A DNA stretch of 64,000 bases from Halopseudomonas pelagia (lineage in GTDB: Bacteria; Pseudomonadota; Gammaproteobacteria; Pseudomonadales; Pseudomonadaceae): contig NZ_CP033116.1 of assembly GCF_009497895.1 (NCBI RefSeq), positions 2,418,001 to 2,482,000 on the forward strand, in the 5' to 3' direction. A program made the position numbers and the translations under genes. Positions within the stretch are counted from its first letter, which is position 1. The number at the start of each line of letters is the position of its first letter. Positions 48,041-57,089 of the stretch are shown here, piece after piece. The notes under the pieces were generated by a model. It was not told the DNA's origin, did no database searches, and saw only the letters and a list, made by a program, of their open reading frames with translations.

Positions 48041-50185
48041 ATGGCAGTGAAACGCCAAGTGATTGCGGGAGTCGCTACACTGGCTGCTCTGTATGTGGGC
48101 GTCAGTAACGCATTGGGATTAGGTGAATTGCGGCTTGATTCAGCGCTGAATCAGCCATTGAGTGCCAGTATTCAGTTGCAGGGTGGCGAGGGTCTGTCTC
48201 CGGAAGACATTCGCGTCTCCCTGGCTAATCAGGAAGCCTTTCAGAACGCTGGCATTGATCGGCCGTTCTTTCTGACAGACTTGCGCTTTGTTCCGGTAGT
48301 GGAAAACAACAGGTTGTTTATCCGAGTTGAATCCACCCGGCCGGTGCGTGAACCCTTTCTGAATTTCCTTGTAGAGCTGCGTCGACCAAATGGTCGGATG
48401 TTGCGCGAGTATACGTTGCTGCTGGACCCGCCGCTGTATGACCCGCAAGCGGGCGCGATAGCGAATGCAACTCCACCGGCGCCTGCCGCAGGCAGCCGAC
48501 GCCCGATAGTAGCCGCTGCGCAGCCGCGAGATCAGGTGCAGTCGGCTGAGCCGCGCTCGGAAGGGCAGCAGTCTTCTGATCCGCAGTTTGCCCAGTCTGA
48601 ACTGCCAGAAATTCAGCCTGCCTCCGGTGCCGATGAGTACACCACGGTGTCAGGCGACACACTCTGGGACATCGCTGCTGCGCAAAGACCTGATAGCAGT
48701 GTGGATATTCCCACCAGCATGCTGGCGATCCGCGCGCTGAACCCCGATGCCTTTGTGAATGGCAATATCAATCGCCTGCGCGCGAATCAGCGCCTGGTGT
48801 TGCCGACCCGCGAACAGCTTGTTACCTCGGGCGCACCCGTTTCAATCATGGAAGGCGTTGCCGTTGATGAGCCTGAATCCACTGTAGAGCCCACCCAGCA
48901 GCCAGTAGTGGAGGCTGCGCCGCAGCCGCAAGCACGCCCGGAAGAAGATCCTTCAGAGCTTGCTACGCCTGAGGTTGTCAGCGAAGCAGAGCCCGATGAA
49001 GGCATAGATGCGCGTCTGCGCATTGAAGAGTCCAGCGTTGAAACGGCGGAAGCTGATTCCGAGGTGCTGCTGGATCGCTTGCGTTCGCTTGAGGGGCGCT
49101 TCAACGTGCTGCTCAGTGAGCTGGATGCGCGCGACGCCCAGATCGCCAGTCTTCAGGCTGAGCTCGAGGTGCTGCGCCAGGCGCGTGATGCAGAGGTGGA
49201 AGGCGACAGCTCGCTGGCTGGGGTTACCGGTGCTGGCAGTCTCGGAAGCAGTGATGCGGATTCCGGTCCCGGTGCTGCTGATGGTAGCGACAATCCTGCA
49301 CCCGGTTCGGTAGATGCGAACGTGTTGCCTGGCGAAGAGCCGGCTGAAGTTACGCCGAGCGGCTCATCCTGGGTTGCCTGGCTGACGCTGCCGCTGGTGC
49401 TGATAGCCTTCCTGCTAGGCCTGTTCCTGGCCCGTCGCCGTTCCCCGGATGCTGCTGAAGAAGAACGCCCGAACGTGGTGCAGCCGGAGAATCCCGCTGG
49501 CTTCTCCTCGAACATCACTACCGTCCCAGCCATGGTAGCGCGTCCCGTCAAGCAAGCGCCTAAGGCGCCTGTTGATCCGCTGGATGGGGTGGAGCTGTAC
49601 ATTACTTATGGCCGTTTCGCCGAGGCGCGCATCATGCTCGACAAGGCGATAGATGAAGAGCCTGAGCGCCTTGACCTGCGCTACAAGCAACTGCGCGTGC
49701 TGGCAGAACTGGGTGATGCGCCGGCTTTTGCAGAACAGGAAGAAGAGATCAAGGATCTGGGTGGCGATCCCGAGCGTGTTGAACAGGTCAAGGCTCGCTT
49801 CCCGCTGCTGTTTGACGACAACGGTGACATGGTGGAGCAAGTTGACCAGGTGGAGCCGCTGCTCGACGACGATCTCGAGATCAAGGACTCAGCCGAGTTT
49901 CAGTCAGGTATCCCGGACGAGCATGACGAGTCGAGCACCAGCCAGCTGAATCTGAACGACTTCACGCTGGATCCTGACTGGGATCTGATCGAAGGTCTGA
50001 GTCCTGAGCCCAGCCGCCTGAATGCCGAGCGTGACGCTGCCAAGGAAAAAGCGCGGAAGGAAGCCAAGGAAGATGACTTCGAGTCCAGCTTGCATGAACT
50101 GCCGGAAGTAGAAGAACTGGATCACGATCATGACGAGCATTTTGCTCCTGATGACGATGACCGGACCGGTGGCCGTAAGCGTTAA
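48041..50185 (+). CDS. Second FimV-like protein with a different C-terminus
   Basis: 714 residues from ATG 48041, which has AGAGGAAAGGG upstream and begins a signal peptide; the in-frame ATG at 47963 would spoil the signal. The N-terminal domain closely follows FimV (LRLDSALNQPLSASIQL to LREYTLLLDPPLYDP), then a LysM domain (GDTLWDIAAAQRPD to NRLRANQRLVLP), a coiled coil, a transmembrane helix (about residues 446-464) and one TPR-like unit (VELYITYGRFAEARIMLDKAIDEEPERLDLRY). Unlike the main FimV it lacks the terminal DLARAYIDMGDQEGAR-type domain and ends in an acidic His/Asp-rich tail. Probably a polar or envelope scaffold; function unknown. Confidence 0.88.
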   Translation: MAVKRQVIAGVATLAALYVGVSNALGLGELRLDSALNQPLSASIQLQGGEGLSPEDIRVSLANQEAFQNAGIDRPFFLTDLRFVPVVENNRLFIRVESTRPVREPFLNFLVELRRPNGRMLREYTLLLDPPLYDPQAGAIANATPPAPAAGSRRPIVAAAQPRDQVQSAEPRSEGQQSSDPQFAQSELPEIQPASGADEYTTVSGDTLWDIAAAQRPDSSVDIPTSMLAIRALNPDAFVNGNINRLRANQRLVLPTREQLVTSGAPVSIMEGVAVDEPESTVEPTQQPVVEAAPQPQARPEEDPSELATPEVVSEAEPDEGIDARLRIEESSVETAEADSEVLLDRLRSLEGRFNVLLSELDARDAQIASLQAELEVLRQARDAEVEGDSSLAGVTGAGSLGSSDADSGPGAADGSDNPAPGSVDANVLPGEEPAEVTPSGSSWVAWLTLPLVLIAFLLGLFLARRRSPDAAEEERPNVVQPENPAGFSSNITTVPAMVARPVKQAPKAPVDPLDGVELYITYGRFAEARIMLDKAIDEEPERLDLRYKQLRVLAELGDAPAFAEQEEEIKDLGGDPERVEQVKARFPLLFDDNGDMVEQVDQVEPLLDDDLEIKDSAEFQSGIPDEHDESSTSQLNLNDFTLDPDWDLIEGLSPEPSRLNAERDAAKEKARKEAKEDDFESSLHELPEVEELDHDHDEHFAPDDDDRTGGRKR

Positions 50186-50203
50186 GGTTGTCGAGCTGTA
50201 ATC

Positions 50204-50228
50204 AAAGGCGCCCCTAGGGGCGCCTTTT
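50204..50228. terminator. Bidirectional terminator between fimV2 and lon/asrA
   Basis: AAAGGCGCCCC (50204-50214) pairs perfectly with GGGGCGCCTTT (50217-50227) across a TA centre; in practice the loop would open to four or more bases. TTTT follows on the plus strand and TTTG on the minus. It serves both convergent genes. Confidence 0.88.
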
Positions 50229-50233
50229 CAGTT

Positions 50234-52645
50234 TCAGTCAAACAGCTTTTTGGCCACATCACGGAAGTGACTGGCGAAATGAACCTGCATGCCGTCTTTG
50301 AGATACGCTGGCAACTCTTCATAGTCCCCGCGGTTGGCTTCGGGCACGATCAGTTCGAAGATCGATTGCCGGCGTGCAGCAATGACCTTCTCACGGATGC
50401 CGCCCACGGGCAGTACCTGGCCTGTCAAAGTGATTTCACCGGTCATCGCCAAGCCGGTTCGAGGTGCCTGATTACGCGCCAGCGACAGCAGCGCACTGGC
50501 CATGGTGACGCCGGCGCTGGGTCCATCCTTCGGCGTGGCACCTTCAGGCACATGCATGTGCACAAAAGCTTCGTCGAAGAAGCTGGTATCGGCCTTGTAG
50601 GCCTTCAGGTTGGCGCAAATGTAGCTGTAGGCAATCTCGGCCGATTCGCGCATTACCTCACCGAGCTTGCCAGTCAGTTTGAAGCCGCGATTGAGTGTAT
50701 GAATGCGGGTGACTTCAATCGGTAGTGTGGCGCCGCCCATGGAGGTCCAGGCCAAACCAGTGATGATGCCCACGCCTTTCAGGGTTTTCTCGGTACGGAA
50801 GGGCGCAGAGCCAAGCAGTTCGACCAGATCGTCAGGTTTGACGGTGATCTTTTGTTCTCGATCCTGAAGCAGCCGCATGATCGACTTGCGTACAATCTTC
50901 GCTAACTGTTTCTCCAGGTTGCGCACCCCGGCTTCGCGGGCATAGCCTTCGATCAGGCTGCGCAGCGCCTTGTCGGTGATGCGCAGTTGGCTCTTGCGCA
51001 GTCCGGCGCGTTCCAGTTGACGCGGCCAGAGGTGATGTTTGGCAATCGCCAGCTTCTCTTCGCTGATATAGCCTGAGAGACGGATGACGTCCATGCGGTC
51101 CAATAGTGGGCCGGGAATGCTGTCGAGAGTATTGGCGGTACACACGAAGAGCACCTTGGACAGATCCAGGCGCAGATCCAGGTAGTGATCAAGGAACTGG
51201 TTGTTCTGTTCCGGATCCAGGGTTTCCAGCAGGGCTGAAGCCGGATCACCCTGATGGCTGGCCCCCAGCTTATCGATTTCATCAAGCATGATTACTGGAT
51301 TCATCACGCCGACTTCCTTGAAGGCCTGAACGAATTTGCCGGGCATTGCCCCTATGTAGGTCCGCCGGTGGCCTTTGATCTCCGCTTCATCGCGCATGCC
51401 GCCGACGCTGAAGCGGTAAAAGGGCCGACCGAGGCTTTCGGCAATCGAGTGGCCGATACTGGTTTTGCCCACACCAGGAGGGCCAACCAGCAGAATGATC
51501 GAGCCCGATACCGAGCCCTTGAACGCGCCCAGGGCGAGAAACTCGAGAATCCGTTGCTTCACGTCTTCCAGGCCATCGTGATCGCGGTCGAGCACTTTGC
51601 GTGCGTGATCGATGTCGAGCTTGTCCTGATGAGTCACGCCCCAGGGGATGGCGGTAATCCAGTCCAGATAATTGCGCGTCACTGCGTACTCGGGAGAGCC
51701 TGTTTCCAGAATCGAAAGCTTGTTCAGCTCCTCTTCTATCTTTTTGCTCGCAGCTTCAGGCACATCCTTGTCCGCGATGCGTGCGCGGAACTGTTCTATG
51801 TCGGCGGTGCGGTCATCCTTGGATAGCCCCAGCTCCTTTTGAATGACCTTGAGCTGCTCCTTGAGGAAGAATGTGCGCTGATGATCGCTGATGGTGCGGT
51901 TAACCTCGGCACTGATCTCGCCTTGCAAACGCGCGACATCAATTTCCTTTTTCAGCAGCACCAGGACTTTTTCCATGCGCCGCAGCACCGGAATGGTATT
52001 CAGAATGTCCTGCAGTTCGGTGCTCTTGGCAGATGTCAGGGTGGCAGCGAAGTCAGACAGCGGCGACGGCTGGTTGGGGCTGAAACGATTCAGGTAATTT
52101 TTCAGCTCTTCGCTGTACAGCGGGTTGAGCGGCAGCAGTTCCTTGATCGCATTGATCAGTGCCATGGCATAGGCGCGCACTTCGTCACGCTCATCGCTGG
52201 GTGCCTCAGGATATTCCACTTCCACCAGGTAGGGTGGCTTGCGGCTCAGCCATTTGGTAATCCTCACGCGGGTCAGGCCCTGGGCAATGAACTGGATTTT
52301 GCCGTTCTCCTTGACCGCATGGTGCACCTTTACCGCACAACCCGTGTCCGGTAGGCGGGCAGGGTCAAGCTCTCCCTCGGGAGACATGGGGCCGTCGATA
52401 TAGAACAACGACAGCGCATGGTGCGGGGTGTCAGCTACCCGCTCCAGGGTTTTCGCCCAAGGGGACTCGTCCACCACCACAGGCATGACCTGAGCCGGAA
52501 AAAAGGGACGATTGTTGATCGGCAATAAATACAGCTTGTTGGGTAAGCGCTGGCTGGGAACGACCAGCTCGGTGCTGGATTTATCCGAGGCCGCCTGTTG
52601 TTCGTTCTCAAAATAGTCTGATTGATTGCTGTCCTGATCGGTCAT
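50234..52645 (-). CDS. ATP-dependent Lon-type protease (AsrA)
   Basis: 803 residues. Lon N-terminal substrate domain (LYLLPINNRPFFPAQVMPVVV), AAA+ domain with Walker A GPPGVGKTSIGHSIAESLGRPFYRFSVGG, and the protease domain with the Ser in PKDGPSAGVTM and the Lys in GGIREKVIAARR. The order Lon-type protease / divergent AraC gene / putA / putP matches the P. aeruginosa asrA-pruR-putA-putP region, so I take it as the heat-shock-linked AsrA paralogue rather than the main Lon. ATG 52645 is chosen; the upstream start at 52747 would add 34 atypical residues. Confidence 0.93.
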   Translation of the reverse strand: MTDQDSNQSDYFENEQQAASDKSSTELVVPSQRLPNKLYLLPINNRPFFPAQVMPVVVDESPWAKTLERVADTPHHALSLFYIDGPMSPEGELDPARLPDTGCAVKVHHAVKENGKIQFIAQGLTRVRITKWLSRKPPYLVEVEYPEAPSDERDEVRAYAMALINAIKELLPLNPLYSEELKNYLNRFSPNQPSPLSDFAATLTSAKSTELQDILNTIPVLRRMEKVLVLLKKEIDVARLQGEISAEVNRTISDHQRTFFLKEQLKVIQKELGLSKDDRTADIEQFRARIADKDVPEAASKKIEEELNKLSILETGSPEYAVTRNYLDWITAIPWGVTHQDKLDIDHARKVLDRDHDGLEDVKQRILEFLALGAFKGSVSGSIILLVGPPGVGKTSIGHSIAESLGRPFYRFSVGGMRDEAEIKGHRRTYIGAMPGKFVQAFKEVGVMNPVIMLDEIDKLGASHQGDPASALLETLDPEQNNQFLDHYLDLRLDLSKVLFVCTANTLDSIPGPLLDRMDVIRLSGYISEEKLAIAKHHLWPRQLERAGLRKSQLRITDKALRSLIEGYAREAGVRNLEKQLAKIVRKSIMRLLQDREQKITVKPDDLVELLGSAPFRTEKTLKGVGIITGLAWTSMGGATLPIEVTRIHTLNRGFKLTGKLGEVMRESAEIAYSYICANLKAYKADTSFFDEAFVHMHVPEGATPKDGPSAGVTMASALLSLARNQAPRTGLAMTGEITLTGQVLPVGGIREKVIAARRQSIFELIVPEANRGDYEELPAYLKDGMQVHFASHFRDVAKKLFD

Positions 52646-52795
52646 GTCGGTTCTCGTCGGGGTCGGTAGTCGATGGCGCCGTATGAAGTAAGAGATGGTG
52701 CCGATTCGGGGCTTTTCAATGCCAACAGGACGTCTATCTTGTGACAAGCATGAGCAAGGACTAATATTGGTGCTCCATGCGCAGTGGTCAGAGGC

Positions 52796-53572
52796 ATGAT
52801 CAAGACCAAAATATTAGACCTGCCGGTGCAAACTTCCACCCATGCCCATTCACAGCATCAGCTGATTGTGGGGCTGGACGGCTGCGCGGATTTCGAAGTG
52901 ATGGGGCAGGGCGGTGCGGTCAACCGTTTGCACGCCTGTCTGGTTCCCGGGCATGAGGCGCATGCGTTTTCCGGGCGTGGCAGTAATCACATGCTCATCC
53001 TGGATCTGGCTCAGGGCTCGGAGACGACCTACGGTTATGGCGCAGATGACCTGTCCAGACTGTTCGACAAGCCGCGCTTCCTGCAGCTGGACCAGCGTCT
53101 TCAAGGTTTGCTCGATTTTGCTTCGCATGAATTGCGCGAAAGTCAGGCTCAGAACAGGCAATTGCCCATGGCCTGGCACCTGGGTGGCGTGCTGCTGCAC
53201 ACGTTGCATGACCGTTTGTTTTCCCTGCCTCTGACCGCTCAGCCCTTGCCCAGTCTGGATCTGGCACGTATCGATGCCTTTATTCAGCAGCGCCTTGATC
53301 AACCGATCAGCGTTGCCGATATGGCTGCCCAGGTATATATCAGCCCAAGTCATTTTCATGCCCTGTTCAAGCAGGTGGCTGGGCACTCGCCGCATCAGTA
53401 CCTGTTGCGGGCCAGGGTCGCCGAAGCGCTCAGGCTGATTTGCCAGACACCCATGCCCTTGTCCGAAGTGGCCAGTCGCTGCGGCTTCTCCAGCCAGAGC
53501 GCCCTGACTCATGCAGTGCGGGCCCAGAGTGGGCGGACGCCGCGCAAGCTCAGGCTGGCGGCGCGCGGCTAA
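52796..53572 (+). CDS. pruR: AraC family regulator of proline utilisation
   Basis: 258 residues. The N-terminal cupin-like sensor has HAHSQHQLIVGLDGCADFEV and the C-terminal AraC HTH pair (about 160-258) has SVADMAAQVYISPSHFHALFKQVAGHSPHQYLLRARVAEAL and SEVASRCGFSSQSALTHAVRAQSG. In P. aeruginosa PruR activates putA-putP in response to proline; position and neighbours match. ATG 52796 follows CAGAGG; a GTG at 52784 is possible. It is divergent from the Lon-type gene. Confidence 0.88.
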   Translation: MIKTKILDLPVQTSTHAHSQHQLIVGLDGCADFEVMGQGGAVNRLHACLVPGHEAHAFSGRGSNHMLILDLAQGSETTYGYGADDLSRLFDKPRFLQLDQRLQGLLDFASHELRESQAQNRQLPMAWHLGGVLLHTLHDRLFSLPLTAQPLPSLDLARIDAFIQQRLDQPISVADMAAQVYISPSHFHALFKQVAGHSPHQYLLRARVAEALRLICQTPMPLSEVASRCGFSSQSALTHAVRAQSGRTPRKLRLAARG

Positions 53573-53821
53573 GTTCCACGCAGGCTCTGGTTTCAGAGCT
53601 TTTCGCAAAAAAAACCCAGCTTTCTGCAAGATTTGACTGCTTCAGGCTCCTACAGTCGGGATACGGCTTTTGCGTGCCTGCTCCGCGAGGAGAGGCGCAG
53701 CCGATAACAACAAGTGAATTCGTCCAAACGCTGCCTATGGTCTAGGATCAAGTAAAGATTGATTCCGATCCTTACCGGAGTTTATCCCGGCAGGTGGCGC
53801 AGGCATCAACGGAGCAAAAAG

Positions 53822-56800
53822 ATGTTCAAAGCCAGTCAGGCTCTGCAAGGTGATTTCCTTGCCAGCAACCCGGATGACTTTCTCAAGGTTGTCAGCGACA
53901 ACTACGCGGTAGACGAAGCTGCTTATGTCGCCGAGCTGGAGCCTCTGGCCGAGCCAGAAGATGTGGCGGCCCTGTCGCAGCGTGCGACCCGGCTGATCGA
54001 AGATGTACGCAAGCGTGACAATGCCAGCGATAGTATCGACGCTCTGCTGCAACAATACAGCCTCGACACGCAGGAAGGCATCATGCTCATGTGCCTGGCC
54101 GAGGCGTTGTTGCGCGTGCCGGATGCCGAGACGGCCGATGCGCTGATCCGCGACAAGTTGAACGCCGCCCAGTGGGACAAGCACGTAGGCCAGAGTGAGA
54201 GCGCACTGGTCAATGCTGCCGCCTGGGGGTTGGTCATGACCGGCAAGGTCGTGAACATGGACAAGCGCCAGGACGGCACTCCCGGCACCGTGCTCGGCCG
54301 GCTGGTCAAGCGTAGCGGTGAACCGGTGATCCGCAGCGCCATGCTGCAAGCCATGCGCATCATGGGCAAGCAGTTCGTACTCGGGCGCAATATCAAGGAA
54401 GCGCTGAAGAACGGTAAGGAGCAGCGCGACAACGGCTATACCTACTCCTTCGATATGCTCGGCGAAGCGGCGCTGACCCGCGCCGATGCGAGCAAGTACC
54501 TGGCCGATTACAGCGACGCAATCAATGCCCTGGCCAATGACAGCTACAAGGGCACCAGCCCCAAACCGACCATTTCGATCAAGCTGTCGGCTTTGCATCC
54601 GCACTACGAGACGGCCCGCGAGCAACAGGTACTGGATGAACTGAGCGAGATTGTTCTGGGTCTGGCGCGCCAGGCGCGGGCGGGCGGTGTGGGTATCACC
54701 ATCGACGCGGAAGAAGCGGATCGCCTGGAACTGTCGTTAAAGCTGTTTCGCCGCGTGTATAACCACGCTGACGTCAAAGGCTGGGGCAATTTCGGTCTGG
54801 TGGTTCAGGCGTATACCAAACGTGCGCTGCCAGTACTTTGCTGGCTGACGCTGGTGGCCAAGCAACAGGGCGATCTGATTCCGGTGCGTCTGGTCAAGGG
54901 TGCTTACTGGGATACCGAGATCAAACTCTGCCAACAGGCAGGGCTGGATGGTTATCCGGTATTTACCCGCAAGGAAGGCACTGATGTGTCCTACCTGGCC
55001 TGCGCCCGCTATCTGCTCAGCCCGCTGACGGATGGCCTGATTTACTCCCAGTTCGCTACGCACAACGCGCATACCGTGACCTGCATACTTTCGATGGCTG
55101 GCCAGCGCGCGTTTGAATTCCAGCGCCTGCACGGCATGGGCGACGCCTTGTATGACACCGTGATCGAGCAGAACAGCTGCGCCGTGCGCATTTATGCACC
55201 AGTCGGCGCGCACAAGGATCTGCTGCCCTATCTGGTTCGGCGCTTGCTGGAGAACGGTGCCAATTCCTCATTCGTGCACAAGCTGGTGGACAAGAAAGTG
55301 CCGATAGAAACGCTGATTGAACATCCGCTGGTCAGTCTGCGTCGGCATGCCTCACCCGCCAACCACCGCATCCCCATGCCGGCAGATATTTACGGCACGG
55401 AGCGGCGCAATTCCAAAGGCATCAACCTTGATGTGCTCTCTCAATGGTTGCCGCTCAAGCAACAGCTCGACCAGCATATGCAGTCAAGCTGGACCGGTGC
55501 GCCGCTGGTCAATGGCAAGCGGCTGTCAGGTGAAAGCAGGGCGGTCATGTGCCCCTACGCCTTGTCTCATCAGGTTGGCGAGGTCATCTGGGCCACGGCC
55601 GAACAAACCCACGACGCGATTGATCAATTGGCTGCCGCATTCCCGGCCTGGAATGCTACCCCGGTTGATACCCGAGCCGCCGTGCTGGAGCGCACTGCGG
55701 ACTTGCTCGAACAGCACATGCCAGAGCTAATGGCGCTGTGTACCCGCGAAGCCGGGAAGAGTTTGCAGGACGGCATTGATGAGGTGCGCGAAGCCGTTGA
55801 TTTCTGCCGCTATTACGCACTGCAGGCGCGTCAGCGATTTGCGCTGATCACACTGCCAGGACCCACCGGCGAAAGTAACGAGCTGTACCTGCAAGGCCGC
55901 GGCGTATTTGCTTGTATCAGCCCGTGGAATTTCCCCCTGGCGATCTTTCTGGGTCAGGTGTCAGCCGCGCTGGTAACCGGTAACACCGTGGTCGCCAAGC
56001 CGGCTGAACAGACCAGTTTGTTGGCCGTACGCTGTGTCGAGCTGATGTTCGAGGCTGGCCTGCCAGGCAACGCATTGGCGTTGTTGCCGGGCGACGGCGC
56101 TCAAGTGGGTAGCGTGATCACGTCTGATCCGCGAATTACCGGTGTGGCTTTTACCGGTTCAACCCAGACCGCCCATCTTATCAATCGCGCATTGGCAGCG
56201 CGTGACAGCGCCATCGCGCCCATGGTCGCCGAAACCGGCGGGCAGAACGCGATGCTGGTCGACTCGACCGCGCTGCCGGAACAGGTGGTCAAGGACGTCG
56301 TGCATTCGGCCTTTACCAGTGCCGGGCAGCGCTGTTCGGCATTAAGGGTCTTGTATATTCAGGAAGATATTGCTCCACGGGTTATGGAGCTGCTCAAGGG
56401 TGCGATGGCCGAGCTGCATGTCGGTGACCCCTTCAGCCGCGCCACGGATGTCGGCCCGGTCATTGATGCCGATGCCCGCGAGGGTTTGCTCAAGCATATC
56501 GAGACGATGAAGGTCGCAGATCGCCTTATCGCTGAAACACCTTTGCCAGAGGGGCTTGATGGACACTTCGTAGCTCCTGTAGCCTTCCGCCTGGACAGCA
56601 TAAAACAACTGGATCGCGAACATTTTGGCCCGGTACTGCATGTGATTACCTGGCGCAACGATACCCTCGACAAGGTCATTGACGAGATCAATGCCACCGG
56701 ATTCGGCTTGACGCTGGGCATTCATAGCCGCAACGAAGATACCGCCCTGCATATCGACCGCCGGGTACGCATCGGCAACGTCTATATCAACCGCAACCAG

Positions 56801-56977
56801 ATTAGCGCGGTGGTCGGTGTTCAGCCGTTTGGCGGTATGGGGCTGTCAGGCACCGGGCCGAAAGCAGGTGGGCCGCATTATTTGCTGCGTTTCGTTACCG
56901 AACGCACTCGCACCATCAACACTACGGCGGTGGGCGGCAATGCCAGCCTGCTGTCGCTGGGCAATGGTGAGCCTTGA
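53822..56977 (+). CDS. putA: Bifunctional proline dehydrogenase / glutamate semialdehyde dehydrogenase
   Basis: 1051 residues. The proline dehydrogenase barrel (about 170-460, including GVGITIDAEEADRLELSL and VRLVKGAYWDTEIK) and the aldehyde dehydrogenase domain (about 560-1040, with TGNTVVAKPAEQTSLLA, VAETGGQNAMLVD and catalytic Cys in SAGQRCSALRVLYI) are complete. It converts proline to glutamate. There is no N-terminal ribbon-helix-helix DNA-binding domain, so unlike the long E. coli type it is not its own repressor, consistent with pruR next to it. ATG 53822 is chosen; a start at 53759 adds 21 non-family residues. The 249-base gap upstream is likely to hold the PruR site. Confidence 0.96.
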   Translation: MFKASQALQGDFLASNPDDFLKVVSDNYAVDEAAYVAELEPLAEPEDVAALSQRATRLIEDVRKRDNASDSIDALLQQYSLDTQEGIMLMCLAEALLRVPDAETADALIRDKLNAAQWDKHVGQSESALVNAAAWGLVMTGKVVNMDKRQDGTPGTVLGRLVKRSGEPVIRSAMLQAMRIMGKQFVLGRNIKEALKNGKEQRDNGYTYSFDMLGEAALTRADASKYLADYSDAINALANDSYKGTSPKPTISIKLSALHPHYETAREQQVLDELSEIVLGLARQARAGGVGITIDAEEADRLELSLKLFRRVYNHADVKGWGNFGLVVQAYTKRALPVLCWLTLVAKQQGDLIPVRLVKGAYWDTEIKLCQQAGLDGYPVFTRKEGTDVSYLACARYLLSPLTDGLIYSQFATHNAHTVTCILSMAGQRAFEFQRLHGMGDALYDTVIEQNSCAVRIYAPVGAHKDLLPYLVRRLLENGANSSFVHKLVDKKVPIETLIEHPLVSLRRHASPANHRIPMPADIYGTERRNSKGINLDVLSQWLPLKQQLDQHMQSSWTGAPLVNGKRLSGESRAVMCPYALSHQVGEVIWATAEQTHDAIDQLAAAFPAWNATPVDTRAAVLERTADLLEQHMPELMALCTREAGKSLQDGIDEVREAVDFCRYYALQARQRFALITLPGPTGESNELYLQGRGVFACISPWNFPLAIFLGQVSAALVTGNTVVAKPAEQTSLLAVRCVELMFEAGLPGNALALLPGDGAQVGSVITSDPRITGVAFTGSTQTAHLINRALAARDSAIAPMVAETGGQNAMLVDSTALPEQVVKDVVHSAFTSAGQRCSALRVLYIQEDIAPRVMELLKGAMAELHVGDPFSRATDVGPVIDADAREGLLKHIETMKVADRLIAETPLPEGLDGHFVAPVAFRLDSIKQLDREHFGPVLHVITWRNDTLDKVIDEINATGFGLTLGIHSRNEDTALHIDRRVRIGNVYINRNQISAVVGVQPFGGMGLSGTGPKAGGPHYLLRFVTERTRTINTTAVGGNASLLSLGNGEP

Positions 56978-57089
56978 GCACGAACGCGGCAGCCACCGGG
57001 CTGCCGCCAGGAAACAGAGGGAATTGATCAGTACTTCCCCATACCAATAACAGAACAGGGACTGTTCACTACAATGAGAGAAGAACGCC

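Noticed and set aside
53573..53821. A repeat element or REP in the pruR-putA gap
   Set aside because: GC-rich short inverted sequences are present (about 53670-53700), but I see no second copy in the window; more likely regulatory DNA for putA.
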